DNA from: Anatilimnocola aggregata
GTDB lineage: Bacteria > Planctomycetota > Planctomycetia > Pirellulales > Pirellulaceae
NCBI RefSeq assembly: GCF_007747655.1
Contig: NZ_CP036274.1
Location: 1,674,001 to 1,738,000 of the forward strand
Direction of reading: 5' to 3'
Length of the DNA: 64,000 nucleotides
The notes under the pieces were generated by a model. That model was not told the DNA's origin. It was given only the letters and a program-made list of their open reading frames with translations, and did no database searches. Made by a program: the position numbers and the translations under genes. Of this stretch, positions 44,473-53,146 are shown piece by piece (position 1 is the stretch's first letter; every line of letters starts with the position of its first letter).

Positions 44473-46896
44473 GTGCGGACCAAGCCCTTCAGCTTGCTCA
44501 AGCATCAGCGATTACTGACCGCGAGCTTGGTCAAGGATTTTCATAGGTTTAGCGGTGGCAGTGCAGACTCAGACGACGCTTCGTCTGCCGCGGATTCACT
44601 TGCTGGAGCGCTTGCTTGTGCTACGGTTGTCGTAGGCCGCTATCACGAGCAACTCGAACCGTGCTGGCCTTGGTTGCTGCATGGGGCGGATGGCTGGACT
44701 CGCGATGTTTTAACGAGACTGCAAGACGTGCGATCCGATCGGCCAGCCTCGGATCCGAACTCAAGCAATGCAGACGACTCTCTCACCTGGCACGTCTACG
44801 AACTGCTGCTGCAGGGATTGGCGAAACAATCGCGGCGCTCGACCGGTACGTTCTATACGCCGCCAAGCATCGCTCGCTTTTGTGTTGCCGCCTTAGACCA
44901 TCAGCTGAAGCAAGCGTTCGGCCTGTCAGCGGGTTTGGGAGATGCCACGACCTGGGAGCAGCTACTGCGAAGTCATCCGAAGTTAGTTGAGGCCGGCAAA
45001 CCGCTCGATCGCCCCTTTGTCCAAATCTTGGAACCAGCCTGCGGCAGCGGTGTGTTTCTGGCCGCTGCGATTGAACACGTCTTGAAGCAAAGCAAGTCGG
45101 CCATCGACGCTGCCGCTCGTTTGCTGCCACGACTCATCGGCATCGATATCGGCCGCGTCCCGCTGTTGATCGCACGTTTGCGAATCGCCGTTCAACTTGC
45201 CGAGCACGGAATTGTGCCGGATGCTGATTTTCCGCAGCCGCGATTACAACTCGGTAATGCGCTCGACGGACCTGAGAACTTGGCAATCCTAAGCGAACCG
45301 AATACCGTGATCCTCGGCAACCCACCATTCTCGTATCTATCGCGCAACGAGCAGCCGTGGATTCAAGATTTGATACGCGGAAGTAACGGCGTGGCGGGTT
45401 ACTTCGCCATCGACGATCAGCAGTTGGGCGAACGAAAGACCTGGTTGCACGACGACTACGTCAAGTTTCTGCGGCTGTCGCAGTGGTGCATCGAACAAGC
45501 TGGGGCCGGCGTCATTTCGTTGGTCACCAATCATGGTTGGCTCGATAACGCCACGTTCCGCATTGCCCGGCAGCAGTTGCTCCGCGCGCTACCGCAGATC
45601 GACGTCGTCGATTTGCACGGCAACTTCAAGCGACAGGAAACATCGCCGCACGCCGAGCGCGATGAAAACGTCTTTGGCCTCAGCCAGGGAATAGCCATTG
45701 TGACGGCTGTGAAGAGCCTGCAACACTCGCCACCGCAAGTAACGTACGCCGAACTTTGGGGCTCGCGCGCTGGCAAACTCGCGCGGTTGTGTCCTGCGGA
45801 TGAAAACGCCGATCTGAGTCCGCAACTTTGCGAGCCGCGGTTGCCTTGGTTCACGTTCGTCCCGCAGCGCGAACAAGTTCCCGCGGAATACGCGAGCGCG
45901 CCACTCCTCACGGAACTGATGCCAGTGCACTCGACAGTCCCGGTCACTGCCCGAGATCACTTCGTCGTCGCCCGCACTCGCGAAGAATTGCTGCAACGGA
46001 TTGAGAGGTTCGTCGATCCCACCATTGATGATGCCGCGATCCGTCAGGAGTACTTCAGCCGCACTCGTTCGACCCGTTACTTGCCCGGCGACACCCGCAG
46101 TTGGAAATTGTCCGCCGCCCGCCAATTGATTCGCGACTCTGGCGACCCGCAGCAGTTTATTCGCCGCTGCCTGTATCGACCATTCGTCTGGCGCTACATT
46201 TTCTGGCATCCCGCCATGATCGATTGGCCGCGGCCCGAGTTCACACGTCATCTGTCTGAAGGCAATCTGACCCTCCTCGCGCGGCGGCAATCACTGGCTG
46301 GCAAGGAGTGCAACTTCTTTTGGATCACCGACTCGCTGCCGCTCGATGGAGTCATCCGCAGCGACAACCGCGGCAGCGAATCGTTCTTCCCACTCTGGCT
46401 GCAGTCACACGATTCGAGCACTCTCGCTCCTAACTTTAGCGCCGCACAACTTGCTACCTATCCACCGCAAGAATTGCTCGCCTATGTCTATGCACTCTTT
46501 CACTCGGCCACTTATCGCACGCGTTACTCGGCGGGACTGGCGATGGAGTTCCCGCGAGTCCTCTTTCCCGCGAGCGATCAATTATTCGCTTCACTGGCGT
46601 CGCTTGGTAAGCGATTGATCCAGTTGCACCTCACCGAACCTCACTTGGAGCACACTGCGCCGAGCACTCCGCCTGCAGTGGACCACACCGAGACTCATCT
46701 GCTCGATCGTATCGAAGCCTTTCAAGTCGGTACCTATCGAGTCTGCCGCAAATGGCTGGAAGCAGAACAGGCCACTCGCGAATCCGCATCGTTTGGCCGG
46801 CTTCAACAGTTAATTGCAATGACACTCGTTGCGCAGGATGAAATCGAAATCGCCATTCAAGCTGCCGGTGGCTTTCCCGCTGCATTTCAAATGTAG
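44473..46896 (+). CDS. Orphan N6-adenine DNA methyltransferase of type ISP/IIG kind
   Basis: I prefer GTG 44473 (807 residues), five bases after the miaB stop; a TTG at 44431 lies inside miaB. Motif I is EPACGSGVF (about residues 187-195), the catalytic motif IV is NPPF (283-286), and STGTFYTPPSIARF (about 123-136) matches the Eco57I/N12 methylase entry helix. A large C-terminal target-recognition region follows, with RPFVWRYIFWHPAMIDWPRPE as in type ISP and DISARM/IIG methylases. There is no N-terminal nuclease or helicase and no neighbouring restriction gene, so it may act alone as an epigenetic or protective modifier. It predicts an m6A modification at an asymmetric site. Confidence 0.8.
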   Translation: MRTKPFSLLKHQRLLTASLVKDFHRFSGGSADSDDASSAADSLAGALACATVVVGRYHEQLEPCWPWLLHGADGWTRDVLTRLQDVRSDRPASDPNSSNADDSLTWHVYELLLQGLAKQSRRSTGTFYTPPSIARFCVAALDHQLKQAFGLSAGLGDATTWEQLLRSHPKLVEAGKPLDRPFVQILEPACGSGVFLAAAIEHVLKQSKSAIDAAARLLPRLIGIDIGRVPLLIARLRIAVQLAEHGIVPDADFPQPRLQLGNALDGPENLAILSEPNTVILGNPPFSYLSRNEQPWIQDLIRGSNGVAGYFAIDDQQLGERKTWLHDDYVKFLRLSQWCIEQAGAGVISLVTNHGWLDNATFRIARQQLLRALPQIDVVDLHGNFKRQETSPHAERDENVFGLSQGIAIVTAVKSLQHSPPQVTYAELWGSRAGKLARLCPADENADLSPQLCEPRLPWFTFVPQREQVPAEYASAPLLTELMPVHSTVPVTARDHFVVARTREELLQRIERFVDPTIDDAAIRQEYFSRTRSTRYLPGDTRSWKLSAARQLIRDSGDPQQFIRRCLYRPFVWRYIFWHPAMIDWPRPEFTRHLSEGNLTLLARRQSLAGKECNFFWITDSLPLDGVIRSDNRGSESFFPLWLQSHDSSTLAPNFSAAQLATYPPQELLAYVYALFHSATYRTRYSAGLAMEFPRVLFPASDQLFASLASLGKRLIQLHLTEPHLEHTAPSTPPAVDHTETHLLDRIEAFQVGTYRVCRKWLEAEQATRESASFGRLQQLIAMTLVAQDEIEIAIQAAGGFPAAFQM

Positions 46897-46920
46897 TCAT
46901 CTCGCTCCGCGAGATGATAA

Positions 46921-47634
46921 CTAAGACACACCATAATCTTGCCACAGCGGCGGCAGCGGAGCATTGATGTCAATCGGCTCGCGTGTCATGGGATGCTTTA
47001 GTTTCAGGTTGCGAGCGTGCAGCGAAATGAATCGTTCCCGCTCATCGTTGCTCCACGGACCAAAGGTGGCGGGACTGCCATAGAGCGTGTCGCCCAGTAG
47101 AGGCAAACCGCGCGAGGAGCACTGCACGCGAATCTGATGTGTGCGCCCCGTTTCGAGCTCGATCTCCAGCAGAGTGCCGTGCGGCAGGACTTGTATCACG
47201 CGGTAATGCAAGATCGCGAGCTTGCCGCCGACATCATGCTCGTCGACGATAACCGTCCGCGGCTCGCCGTCGATCTTCTTCAAGAAGTCGGTCCAAGTTC
47301 CTTGCGGCTCGGCCACTTGCCCACCGACGAGTGCCCAATAGGTTTTCGAAACCGTTCGCCCTTCGAACTGCTCCGAGATTTTCCTGGCCGCGCGCACGTG
47401 ACGGGCAAAGACGATGGCACCGGACACAGGCCGATCGAGCCGATGGGGCACGCCGAGATAAATCTCGCCGGTCTTCCCTTCACACTGCTTGATGAATCGC
47501 TTCACACGCAGTTCGAGGCTATCGATCCCCAGCGGCGCTTGCGTCAGTAGGCCGGCTGGCTTGTTCACGACCAGGCACGGTCCTTCGTCATAAAGAACCG
47601 TGAAGCCTAAGTCGCTTGGATATTCGGTGGGCAT
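46921..47634 (-). CDS. RluA-family RNA pseudouridine synthase
   Basis: The 237-residue protein has the catalytic motif HRLDRPVSGAIVFAR with Asp67, plus VNKPAGLLTQ and LETGRTHQIRVQ, all classic RluA-family motifs. It lacks an N-terminal S4 domain, like RluA, RluC-short or TruC-type members. It isomerises a uridine to pseudouridine in rRNA or tRNA; the exact target cannot be predicted. Its ATG directly abuts the stop of the upstream gene (47635-48819), with no spacer, so the pair is likely co-transcribed. Confidence 0.92.
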   Translation of the reverse strand: MPTEYPSDLGFTVLYDEGPCLVVNKPAGLLTQAPLGIDSLELRVKRFIKQCEGKTGEIYLGVPHRLDRPVSGAIVFARHVRAARKISEQFEGRTVSKTYWALVGGQVAEPQGTWTDFLKKIDGEPRTVIVDEHDVGGKLAILHYRVIQVLPHGTLLEIELETGRTHQIRVQCSSRGLPLLGDTLYGSPATFGPWSNDERERFISLHARNLKLKHPMTREPIDINAPLPPLWQDYGVS

Positions 47635-48819
47635 TTACTTCGGATCAATCTTCAGCTTCACGCGATACTCGCCAGGAAACTGATAACCATCGCCCGCGTA
47701 GTCGCCCTGCATGCCGATCGCCAATTGCAGCACGCCCGATGTCTTGGCCACCACACTGTGCTGCTTGCCAACCTTATATATGGTCCCCTTCTCGCCGATG
47801 CGGGCGACGAGCGCGCCGCCGGCAATCTGGTTGGGAATGTACCAGCCATAGTTCGGCGCTCCATCGGGCCCGCTGCTGGCATTGCTCCCCCAAGGAGACA
47901 TCACGATGCTCCCCTCGGCCTTGATCGTGATCCGATCGCCGGCTTGCACGCGAATGCCGGTGCTCTTGAACGATCGTTGGGCCAAGTTCTCGCCTTGCAC
48001 CGTCACGCTCTTGCGAAACGATTCCTTCGCGCCCGCTTCACGTTCAGCGCGGCGAACATCGGCCAGTTTAACGTTGAGTTCACCATACTTGCTGTTGATT
48101 TTGAACTCCGCGGGCGAGACCTTGCCCACCACGGTAAAGTCGCTGGTGACGACCGTATCCTGCCGAATCCAAGCTTGCTCGACGGGCGATTCCTCATCGT
48201 CCCCTTGCTCTTCGGCCGCTTCTTCAAACTCCTTGAGAATCTCGCCGACGTGCCGCTTGATCTCGGCGTTCTCGTCGCTGACAAACTTTTCGAGTTCCTT
48301 CTGCACCTTCACGCCCATCGCAGCCAAATCTTTGTGGGCCTGTTCGCGCGTCTTGTAATCGTCGCTCCCCAGCTTCTTAATCGTGTCGACTATCTTCGCC
48401 GAAAGTTCCGGAAAACTATCGAGCCCAGGCGAGAAGCTGCGAATCCTCTCGACCGGCACCACCAGCTTGCCGAAGGGCGTGTCGACGTTGATCTCGGCAA
48501 TCGACAGGTCACCGGTGATCACGCTGCCGTCGAACAAATGAAGCTTGAGATAGCGCGGGCCATACGTCACCGCTGCCGTGCGTGGCACGTCGACGGTCGG
48601 TTCGTCTTTGGCCTTCGGTTTCTTATCATCCGCGGGCTTGTCTTCAATCACACCTGGGATCGCGGCCTTGATCCGTTCGAGAATCTGCACCTCCGCCTTC
48701 GGCACTTCTTCTTCCTCGGCTCGCACGCTGCCAGGCGAAAGGCCGAGCGTGAGACCAGCGACCGCGCTTGTCCAAAAGAACGCGCAAAAGACCGAGCGAT
48801 ACTTACTCATGTTGTTCAT
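47635..48819 (-). CDS. Secreted multi-domain protein with SH3/LSm-like, HEAT-like and PA-IL-like parts
   Basis: ATG 48819 or 48810 gives about 394 residues with a signal peptide (YRSVFCAFFWTSAVAGLTLGLSPGSVRA). After a Lys/Glu-rich linker a beta segment (LKLHLFDGSVITGDLSIAEINVDTPFGKLVVPVERIRSF) resembles small SH3/Sm-type barrels seen in planctomycete proteins. The segment KLGSDDYKTREQAHKDLAAMG and its neighbours are HEAT-like helices. A second beta barrel of the same kind follows (TVVGKVSPAEFKINSKYGELNVKLADVR). The C-terminal part (GIRVQAGDRITIKAEGSIVMSPWG, ALVARIGEKGTIYKVG, LQLAIGMQGDYAGDGYQFPGEYRVKLKI) resembles the galactose-binding PA-IL lectin domain. Probably periplasmic sugar-binding; function unknown. 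Confidence 0.72.
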   Translation of the reverse strand: MNNMSKYRSVFCAFFWTSAVAGLTLGLSPGSVRAEEEEVPKAEVQILERIKAAIPGVIEDKPADDKKPKAKDEPTVDVPRTAAVTYGPRYLKLHLFDGSVITGDLSIAEINVDTPFGKLVVPVERIRSFSPGLDSFPELSAKIVDTIKKLGSDDYKTREQAHKDLAAMGVKVQKELEKFVSDENAEIKRHVGEILKEFEEAAEEQGDDEESPVEQAWIRQDTVVTSDFTVVGKVSPAEFKINSKYGELNVKLADVRRAEREAGAKESFRKSVTVQGENLAQRSFKSTGIRVQAGDRITIKAEGSIVMSPWGSNASSGPDGAPNYGWYIPNQIAGGALVARIGEKGTIYKVGKQHSVVAKTSGVLQLAIGMQGDYAGDGYQFPGEYRVKLKIDPK

Positions 48820-50022
48820 TCCTGGCAAAGATAAGATGTTCCCATTGTGGCTGACGGCCTTCCGAATTTCCACTCAGGTAACGACGAACCAGCAGGAACA
48901 ACCGTTTCAGTCGGAATGTACGGCAGCAACTCTCGCACGCAACTCACTCCCCAAATCTCACACCGTTGTCTGCCGGCCGATTCTACGTAGCAGCGAGCAC
49001 CAATCGTTTCGCGCTCTTTCCTGACTCAAAACCTTGCTCCTCGCCGTTTCGAACCTTCGGCACCGCAAAGCCATTTGCTCCGTCCCACTCATCGATCCTA
49101 TTAGAAATGTCACAACGCCTCGCGCGCGGAATTCATTTCCGATCCGCTTTTTCACTCTCCTCGCTGACACTTCGCGCTTACCTAAAAAACAGGCTGGCGT
49201 GAATGGGTTCGAATTCCGGCAAGCGTTCACGGCAGCATGTTGTCGGGGGAACTGACACTCAGTTGCGCCGCAATTCAGGAAACCCGAAGCGCGTGCTGAT
49301 CGCGGTTAAGTGGCGTCGCGAACGGTTAGGAGCTTTTTCGAGCCGTGACCAGACGTGTCAAATGAGGAGTGTTTAATGGCAGATGTTTAACGGGTGACCA
49401 GAAGGGAGGAGCAGCGGATGAGACGCGCGGACCAGCGATTGGTACACCCCCTGGATAGGTACTATTCAGGCAAGTTGACTGAACAGGGGATTTCGGCAAT
49501 TTTTCGCGCTTGCTGGAACGCCATAAGTTATTTCAAGGAAAGAAATTATGTTCGTTCTGGATGTGTGTGCAGATTGCGCAACTTTCGCAATTATCAACTG
49601 TTCAAAGGGCAATTCAGCGGCTGTTCAACCATCTTTAGCGATCAGGAACTGGAGGCAACGAAGCAGTATTGCGGGTTCCCGCAATCAGAATGGCGTACTC
49701 CGCAGCCGCAAATGCTTAGTGGGATTGCGGATAGCGGTGACTGATAGGGGAGTTGGGCTCGCTGCACCCACCCAAAAGTGCCGTTTGTGAAGTTCAGATG
49801 TTACTGACGTGGAGAATACGGGCAGGTAAGATAGACCTCTTCGGATGGCAGTTCTGCGGCAACGTGGGGCCAGTCATCCACGCGTTATGGTCGCAGGAAT
49901 GGAGTGCCGGCGACAAGGATAACGTGCTTTCCGAAACGGGTATGGCCGGTCTGCCGAAGCGAACTCGAGACTTTGTTAGCCAGTTGCTAGCACAACGTCT
50001 GTCGCGTGGTAGTCCGGAGGAT
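48820..50022. other. 1.2-kb region without a convincing gene
   Basis: Reading both strands I find only short frames without family motifs. A possible 80-residue frame at 49548-49790 has an AAGGAAAG site but a cysteine-rich, low-likeness translation, and the open frame running into the rpe gene from 49753 has no start site of its own. The stretch 49370-49780 contains several short repeats of GCAATC and GCGGGTTCC type. The region could hold promoters, a regulatory RNA or decayed DNA; nothing recognisable (RNase P RNA, tmRNA, SRP RNA, 6S) was seen. Confidence 0.4.
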
Positions 50023-50724
50023 ATGTCTGCTAGTCAGTCCATCGATTCCTTACGCGGGGCGACGCCATTGGTGCTGCCGTCGCTGCTGCAGTGCGATTTC
50101 GCCAATCTCGAGCGCGAAGTCCGTACGTTGGAGGATGCTGGCATTCGTGCTTTGCACCTGGATGTCATGGATGGCAACTTCGTCCCGAATCTGTCTTATG
50201 GCATGCCGATCGTTGCTGCACTGCGTAAAGTGACGAAACTTCCGCTCGATGTTCACCTGATGATCGAGAAGCCTGAGCGGTATTTGAAGCAGTTCGCCGA
50301 AGCGGGCTCGGACCTGATTACCTTCCACGTCGAAGCCGTTGCTGATGCGCAGCCGCTGGTCAACGAAATTCACTCCCTGGGAGTGAAAGCGGGAATCGCA
50401 CTGAATCCCGCGACTCCTCTTGGCACGCTGGATGCATACTTGGGGGCTGTCGACCTAATTCTTGTCATGAGCGTGCCAGCCGGTTTTGGCGGGCAGAAGT
50501 TTCACGACGTGGCACTCGACAAATTGCAGACGTTGAATACGCAAAAACAAACGGGCCAACTTCGGCCCGAAGTGATTTTAGAGGTGGATGGCGGCGTCAA
50601 CACGTCGACCATTGGCCGATGTGCGCAGGCAGGAGCGCAGTGGTTCGTAGTTGGGTCAGCGATCTTCGGGCAGGCGAGCTATCGGCCGGCTGTCGAACAA
50701 CTTACTCAACTGGCACGTCTTTAA
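50023..50724 (+). CDS. rpe: Ribulose-phosphate 3-epimerase
   Basis: ATG 50023 follows GGAGG and gives 233 residues, the normal length. The TIM-barrel motifs are clear: LVLPSLLQCDFANLE, LHLDVMDGNFVPNLSYG (metal and catalytic Asp), DVHLMIEKPERYL, LVMSVPAGFGGQKFH (usually MSVNPGFGGQ) and LEVDGGVN with the second catalytic Asp. It interconverts ribulose 5-phosphate and xylulose 5-phosphate in the pentose phosphate pathway. The substitution NPGFGG to PAGFGG at the phosphate loop is a minor deviation. It is followed 21 bases later by the phosphatase-fold gene. Confidence 0.93.
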   Translation: MSASQSIDSLRGATPLVLPSLLQCDFANLEREVRTLEDAGIRALHLDVMDGNFVPNLSYGMPIVAALRKVTKLPLDVHLMIEKPERYLKQFAEAGSDLITFHVEAVADAQPLVNEIHSLGVKAGIALNPATPLGTLDAYLGAVDLILVMSVPAGFGGQKFHDVALDKLQTLNTQKQTGQLRPEVILEVDGGVNTSTIGRCAQAGAQWFVVGSAIFGQASYRPAVEQLTQLARL

Positions 50725-50745
50725 GGAGGTCAAGTTCGATCCTGT

Positions 50746-51375
50746 ATGGTTCGTATTCTGCTGATTCGTTCTGCTGCGACTGATTTCGACGAACAAGGTC
50801 GCATCAAGGGAACTCTCGATTTGCCGCTCAGCGATGTCGGCACCGCCCAAGCGGTTCGCCTGGTCGCTGAATTGCAGCAAGTCGATATCGACTACTTCTA
50901 CAGTTCCACTTGCCGTTGTGCGGTCGAAACGGCCACGCAACTCGCCAACAGCCGCCGGCTGAAGGTGCGGCAACTGGCCGATTTTCAGAACGTCGATCAC
51001 GGCCTGTGGCACGGCAAACTCGTCGACGAGTTGAAACACACCCAGCCCCGGGTCTATCGTCAACTGCAAGACCACCCGGAAACCGTCTGCCCACCGGAAG
51101 GTGAACCGGTCGGCATGGCCCAGGCCCGCGTGCGGGTTGGTGTCGACCGACTTTTACGCAAGCATCGGACGGGGACGATTGCCCTGGTATTGCCTGAACC
51201 ACTCTTCAGCCTGGTCCGCAACGTCATCACTCCCGGTGAACTTGGCGACCTGTGGAAGGCCGAGTGCCAATGTGGCGGCTGGCAGTTGCTCGATCTGGGG
51301 AACGACGACGTTCGCCGCGTGGTGCTAGCACATACTTCGGCCGCTGTACTCCCTGTTGCAGGGGGCGCTGCCTAG
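50746..51375 (+). CDS. Histidine-phosphatase-fold protein lacking the catalytic histidines
   Basis: The 209-residue protein aligns with the phosphoglycerate-mutase-like histidine phosphatase fold: MVRILLIRSAATDFDEQGRIKGTLDLPLSDVGTAQAVRL matches LIRHGET...GR..G..D.PL...G..QA. The RHG catalytic triplet is RSA here, so the phospho-accepting His is Ser, and the second-site HGG segment (VVSHGG expected) reads LVLPEPLF, with His replaced by Pro. The core Arg/Cys segment (YSSTCRCAVETATQLA) is retained. It is therefore probably a regulatory or scaffolding pseudoenzyme, not a phosphatase. It lies between rpe and accD on the same strand and may be in one transcript with rpe. Confidence 0.8.
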   Translation: MVRILLIRSAATDFDEQGRIKGTLDLPLSDVGTAQAVRLVAELQQVDIDYFYSSTCRCAVETATQLANSRRLKVRQLADFQNVDHGLWHGKLVDELKHTQPRVYRQLQDHPETVCPPEGEPVGMAQARVRVGVDRLLRKHRTGTIALVLPEPLFSLVRNVITPGELGDLWKAECQCGGWQLLDLGNDDVRRVVLAHTSAAVLPVAGGAA

Positions 51376-51557
51376 TAAAGGCGGAATAACTGCGCCGGCC
51401 AATGGCCGGCAACCGATACCCTAATGGATAGGCCTGCCGCAATCGCGAGACAATTGACCCCCTGCCGACAGCCCGCATTTTTGTAGAATCAAAAGCCGGA
51501 ATTTGCTTGCATGACCCCGGCAACCTAGCGCATAGTCGCCCTGGATTGGAGCATGTC

Positions 51558-52436
51558 ATGGGAGCCCTCCCTACAGCCTCGATATCATCCTCCTCCCCCA
51601 TGTCTATCGTGACTACGCCATCCAACATCAAACGGCCTAAACGTGGCGTCCCCGAAGGGCTCTGGCTGCGCTGTCCAGGCTGCAGTGCCTCGATCTTCAA
51701 AAAGGAAGCCGAGAAACAGCACAACGTCTGCCCGCAGTGCGAGTATCACTTTTACGTCTCTGCCCCCGAGCGAATCGCCCAGCTGCTGGACGAAGGTACG
51801 TTTGAGGAGTGGGACGCAAACCTGCTGCCAACCGACCCGCTGCAGTTTGCCGATTCGAAACCGTACAAAGAGCGTCTAATTGCCGAACAGAAGCGAACCG
51901 GCATGACCGACGCTGCCGTGACGGGCTGTGGCATGATTCGCGCTCGCCGCGTCGCGGTGGGTGTGACCGACTCGGCCTTCATCATGGGGAGCATGGGTTC
52001 GGTGGTAGGCGAACGACTGGCCCGGTTAGTCGAACGTGCCACTGCCGAGAATTTGCCCCTCATCATAGTCAGCGGTTCGGGCGGTGGCGCCCGCATGCAC
52101 GAAGGGATCTTGTCGCTGATGCAAATGGCCAAGGTCTCGGCAGCTCTGGCTCGCTACGACTCGGCTGGCGGCTTGTTCATCTCGGTGCTGACGAATCCCA
52201 CGATGGGTGGCGTCGCGGCCAGCTTTGCTTCGCTGGGTGATCTGGTCTTTGCGGAACCGAAGGCGCTGATTGGCTTCGCCGGCCCACGCACGATTAAAGC
52301 CACGATTCGCCTGGAACTCCCCAAGGGATTTCAAACCAGCGAGTTTCTGCTGCAGCACGGCTTCATCGACCGCATCGTCAGCCGCTCGCGATTGAAGAGC
52401 GAAATCGCCCGCGCGATCGACTACTGCGGTAAGTAG
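51558..52436 (+). CDS. accD: Acetyl-CoA carboxylase carboxyltransferase subunit beta
   Basis: ATG 51558 (GGAG upstream) gives 292 residues; ATG 51600 is an alternative. A four-cysteine zinc finger (CPGC at 39-42, CPQC at 58-61) precedes the crotonase-like carboxyltransferase domain. That domain shows [35 protein letters not shown] (oxyanion Gly-Gly), [17 protein letters not shown] and [13 protein letters not shown]. It forms a tetramer with AccA and moves the carboxyl group from biotin to acetyl-CoA in fatty-acid synthesis. accA is not adjacent. The gene follows the phosphatase-fold gene after 182 bases. Confidence 0.95.
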   Translation: MGALPTASISSSSPMSIVTTPSNIKRPKRGVPEGLWLRCPGCSASIFKKEAEKQHNVCPQCEYHFYVSAPERIAQLLDEGTFEEWDANLLPTDPLQFADSKPYKERLIAEQKRTGMTDAAVTGCGMIRARRVAVGVTDSAFIMGSMGSVVGERLARLVERATAENLPLIIVSGSGGGARMHEGILSLMQMAKVSAALARYDSAGGLFISVLTNPTMGGVAASFASLGDLVFAEPKALIGFAGPRTIKATIRLELPKGFQTSEFLLQHGFIDRIVSRSRLKSEIARAIDYCGK

Positions 52437-52488
52437 GCCAACACAGGCCGTTGCGGCGGAGCGTGACGAGTTCTATGCAGAGGTCTTT

Positions 52489-53025
52489 TTAGTCGCGCTG
52501 GATCAGTCCCGCGTACTTCGCGCGGACCTTGCATACCTTTGGGATGGCTGCCCCTTGAATGTAGGGCTGATCGAGATGCTGCTGGGCATAGTCCTGGTGG
52601 TAATCTTCTGCCGGGAAGAACTCGACGAGCGGTTCGAGACTCGTGACGATTGGCTGCGCGAAGGCCCGCTTCTCGGTTAGCTCCTTAATTTTCGCGGCCG
52701 CGGCCTCTTTCTGGGCATCGTCGGCATAGAAGATGGCCGAGCGATATTGCGTCCCCTGGTCTGCTCCCTGGCGATTCAGCGTTGTGGGATCGTGAGCATC
52801 GAAGAACACACTCAAGAGTGTGTCGAGCGAAATCTGCTCTGGGTCGTAGGTCACGCGAATCACTTCGGCATGGCCCGTATTCCCGTCACACACGCGGCGG
52901 TAATTGGCGCTTTCCTTCGTCCCGCCGGCATAACCGCTCGTGACATCGCTGACACCCTTTAACTGCTCGAAGGCCGCCTCGGTACACCAGAAACAACCCC
53001 CGGCAAGCACGATGGTAGTGGTCAT
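52489..53025 (-). CDS. msrA: Peptide-methionine (S)-S-oxide reductase MsrA
   Basis: The 178-residue protein has the catalytic GCFWCTEAAF (Cys11 nucleophile). TSGYAGG, NYRRVCDGNTGHAEVIRV and QYRSAIFYADDAQK are all typical of MsrA. It repairs methionine sulfoxide in proteins, using thioredoxin. No MsrB domain is fused. Length is complete. Confidence 0.95.
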   Translation of the reverse strand: MTTTIVLAGGCFWCTEAAFEQLKGVSDVTSGYAGGTKESANYRRVCDGNTGHAEVIRVTYDPEQISLDTLLSVFFDAHDPTTLNRQGADQGTQYRSAIFYADDAQKEAAAAKIKELTEKRAFAQPIVTSLEPLVEFFPAEDYHQDYAQQHLDQPYIQGAAIPKVCKVRAKYAGLIQRD

Positions 53026-53146
53026 GGTTTTCGATCTCCCCAGCAGCAGAATGTCTTCCTTGCGATAGATAGTGCATTCTTAGCAACTGTCCCCGTCAGG
53101 GCAATCGCCTTGCTAAGGTGGAGTATCGCTTGCCTCGGGACAGCTG

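Noticed and set aside
47725-48834. 369-residue plus-strand frame opposite the secreted multi-domain gene
   Set aside because: Antisense shadow; rich in His and Arg, no motifs.
49548-49790. 80-residue frame with AAGGAAAG before an ATG
   Set aside because: No recognisable domain and atypical composition; kept only as a note in the gap description.
49753-50022. N-terminal extension of ribulose-phosphate epimerase
   Set aside because: The epimerase family begins near the motif LVLPSLLQCDF, and ATG 50023 has a GGAGG site; the upstream frame shows no similarity.
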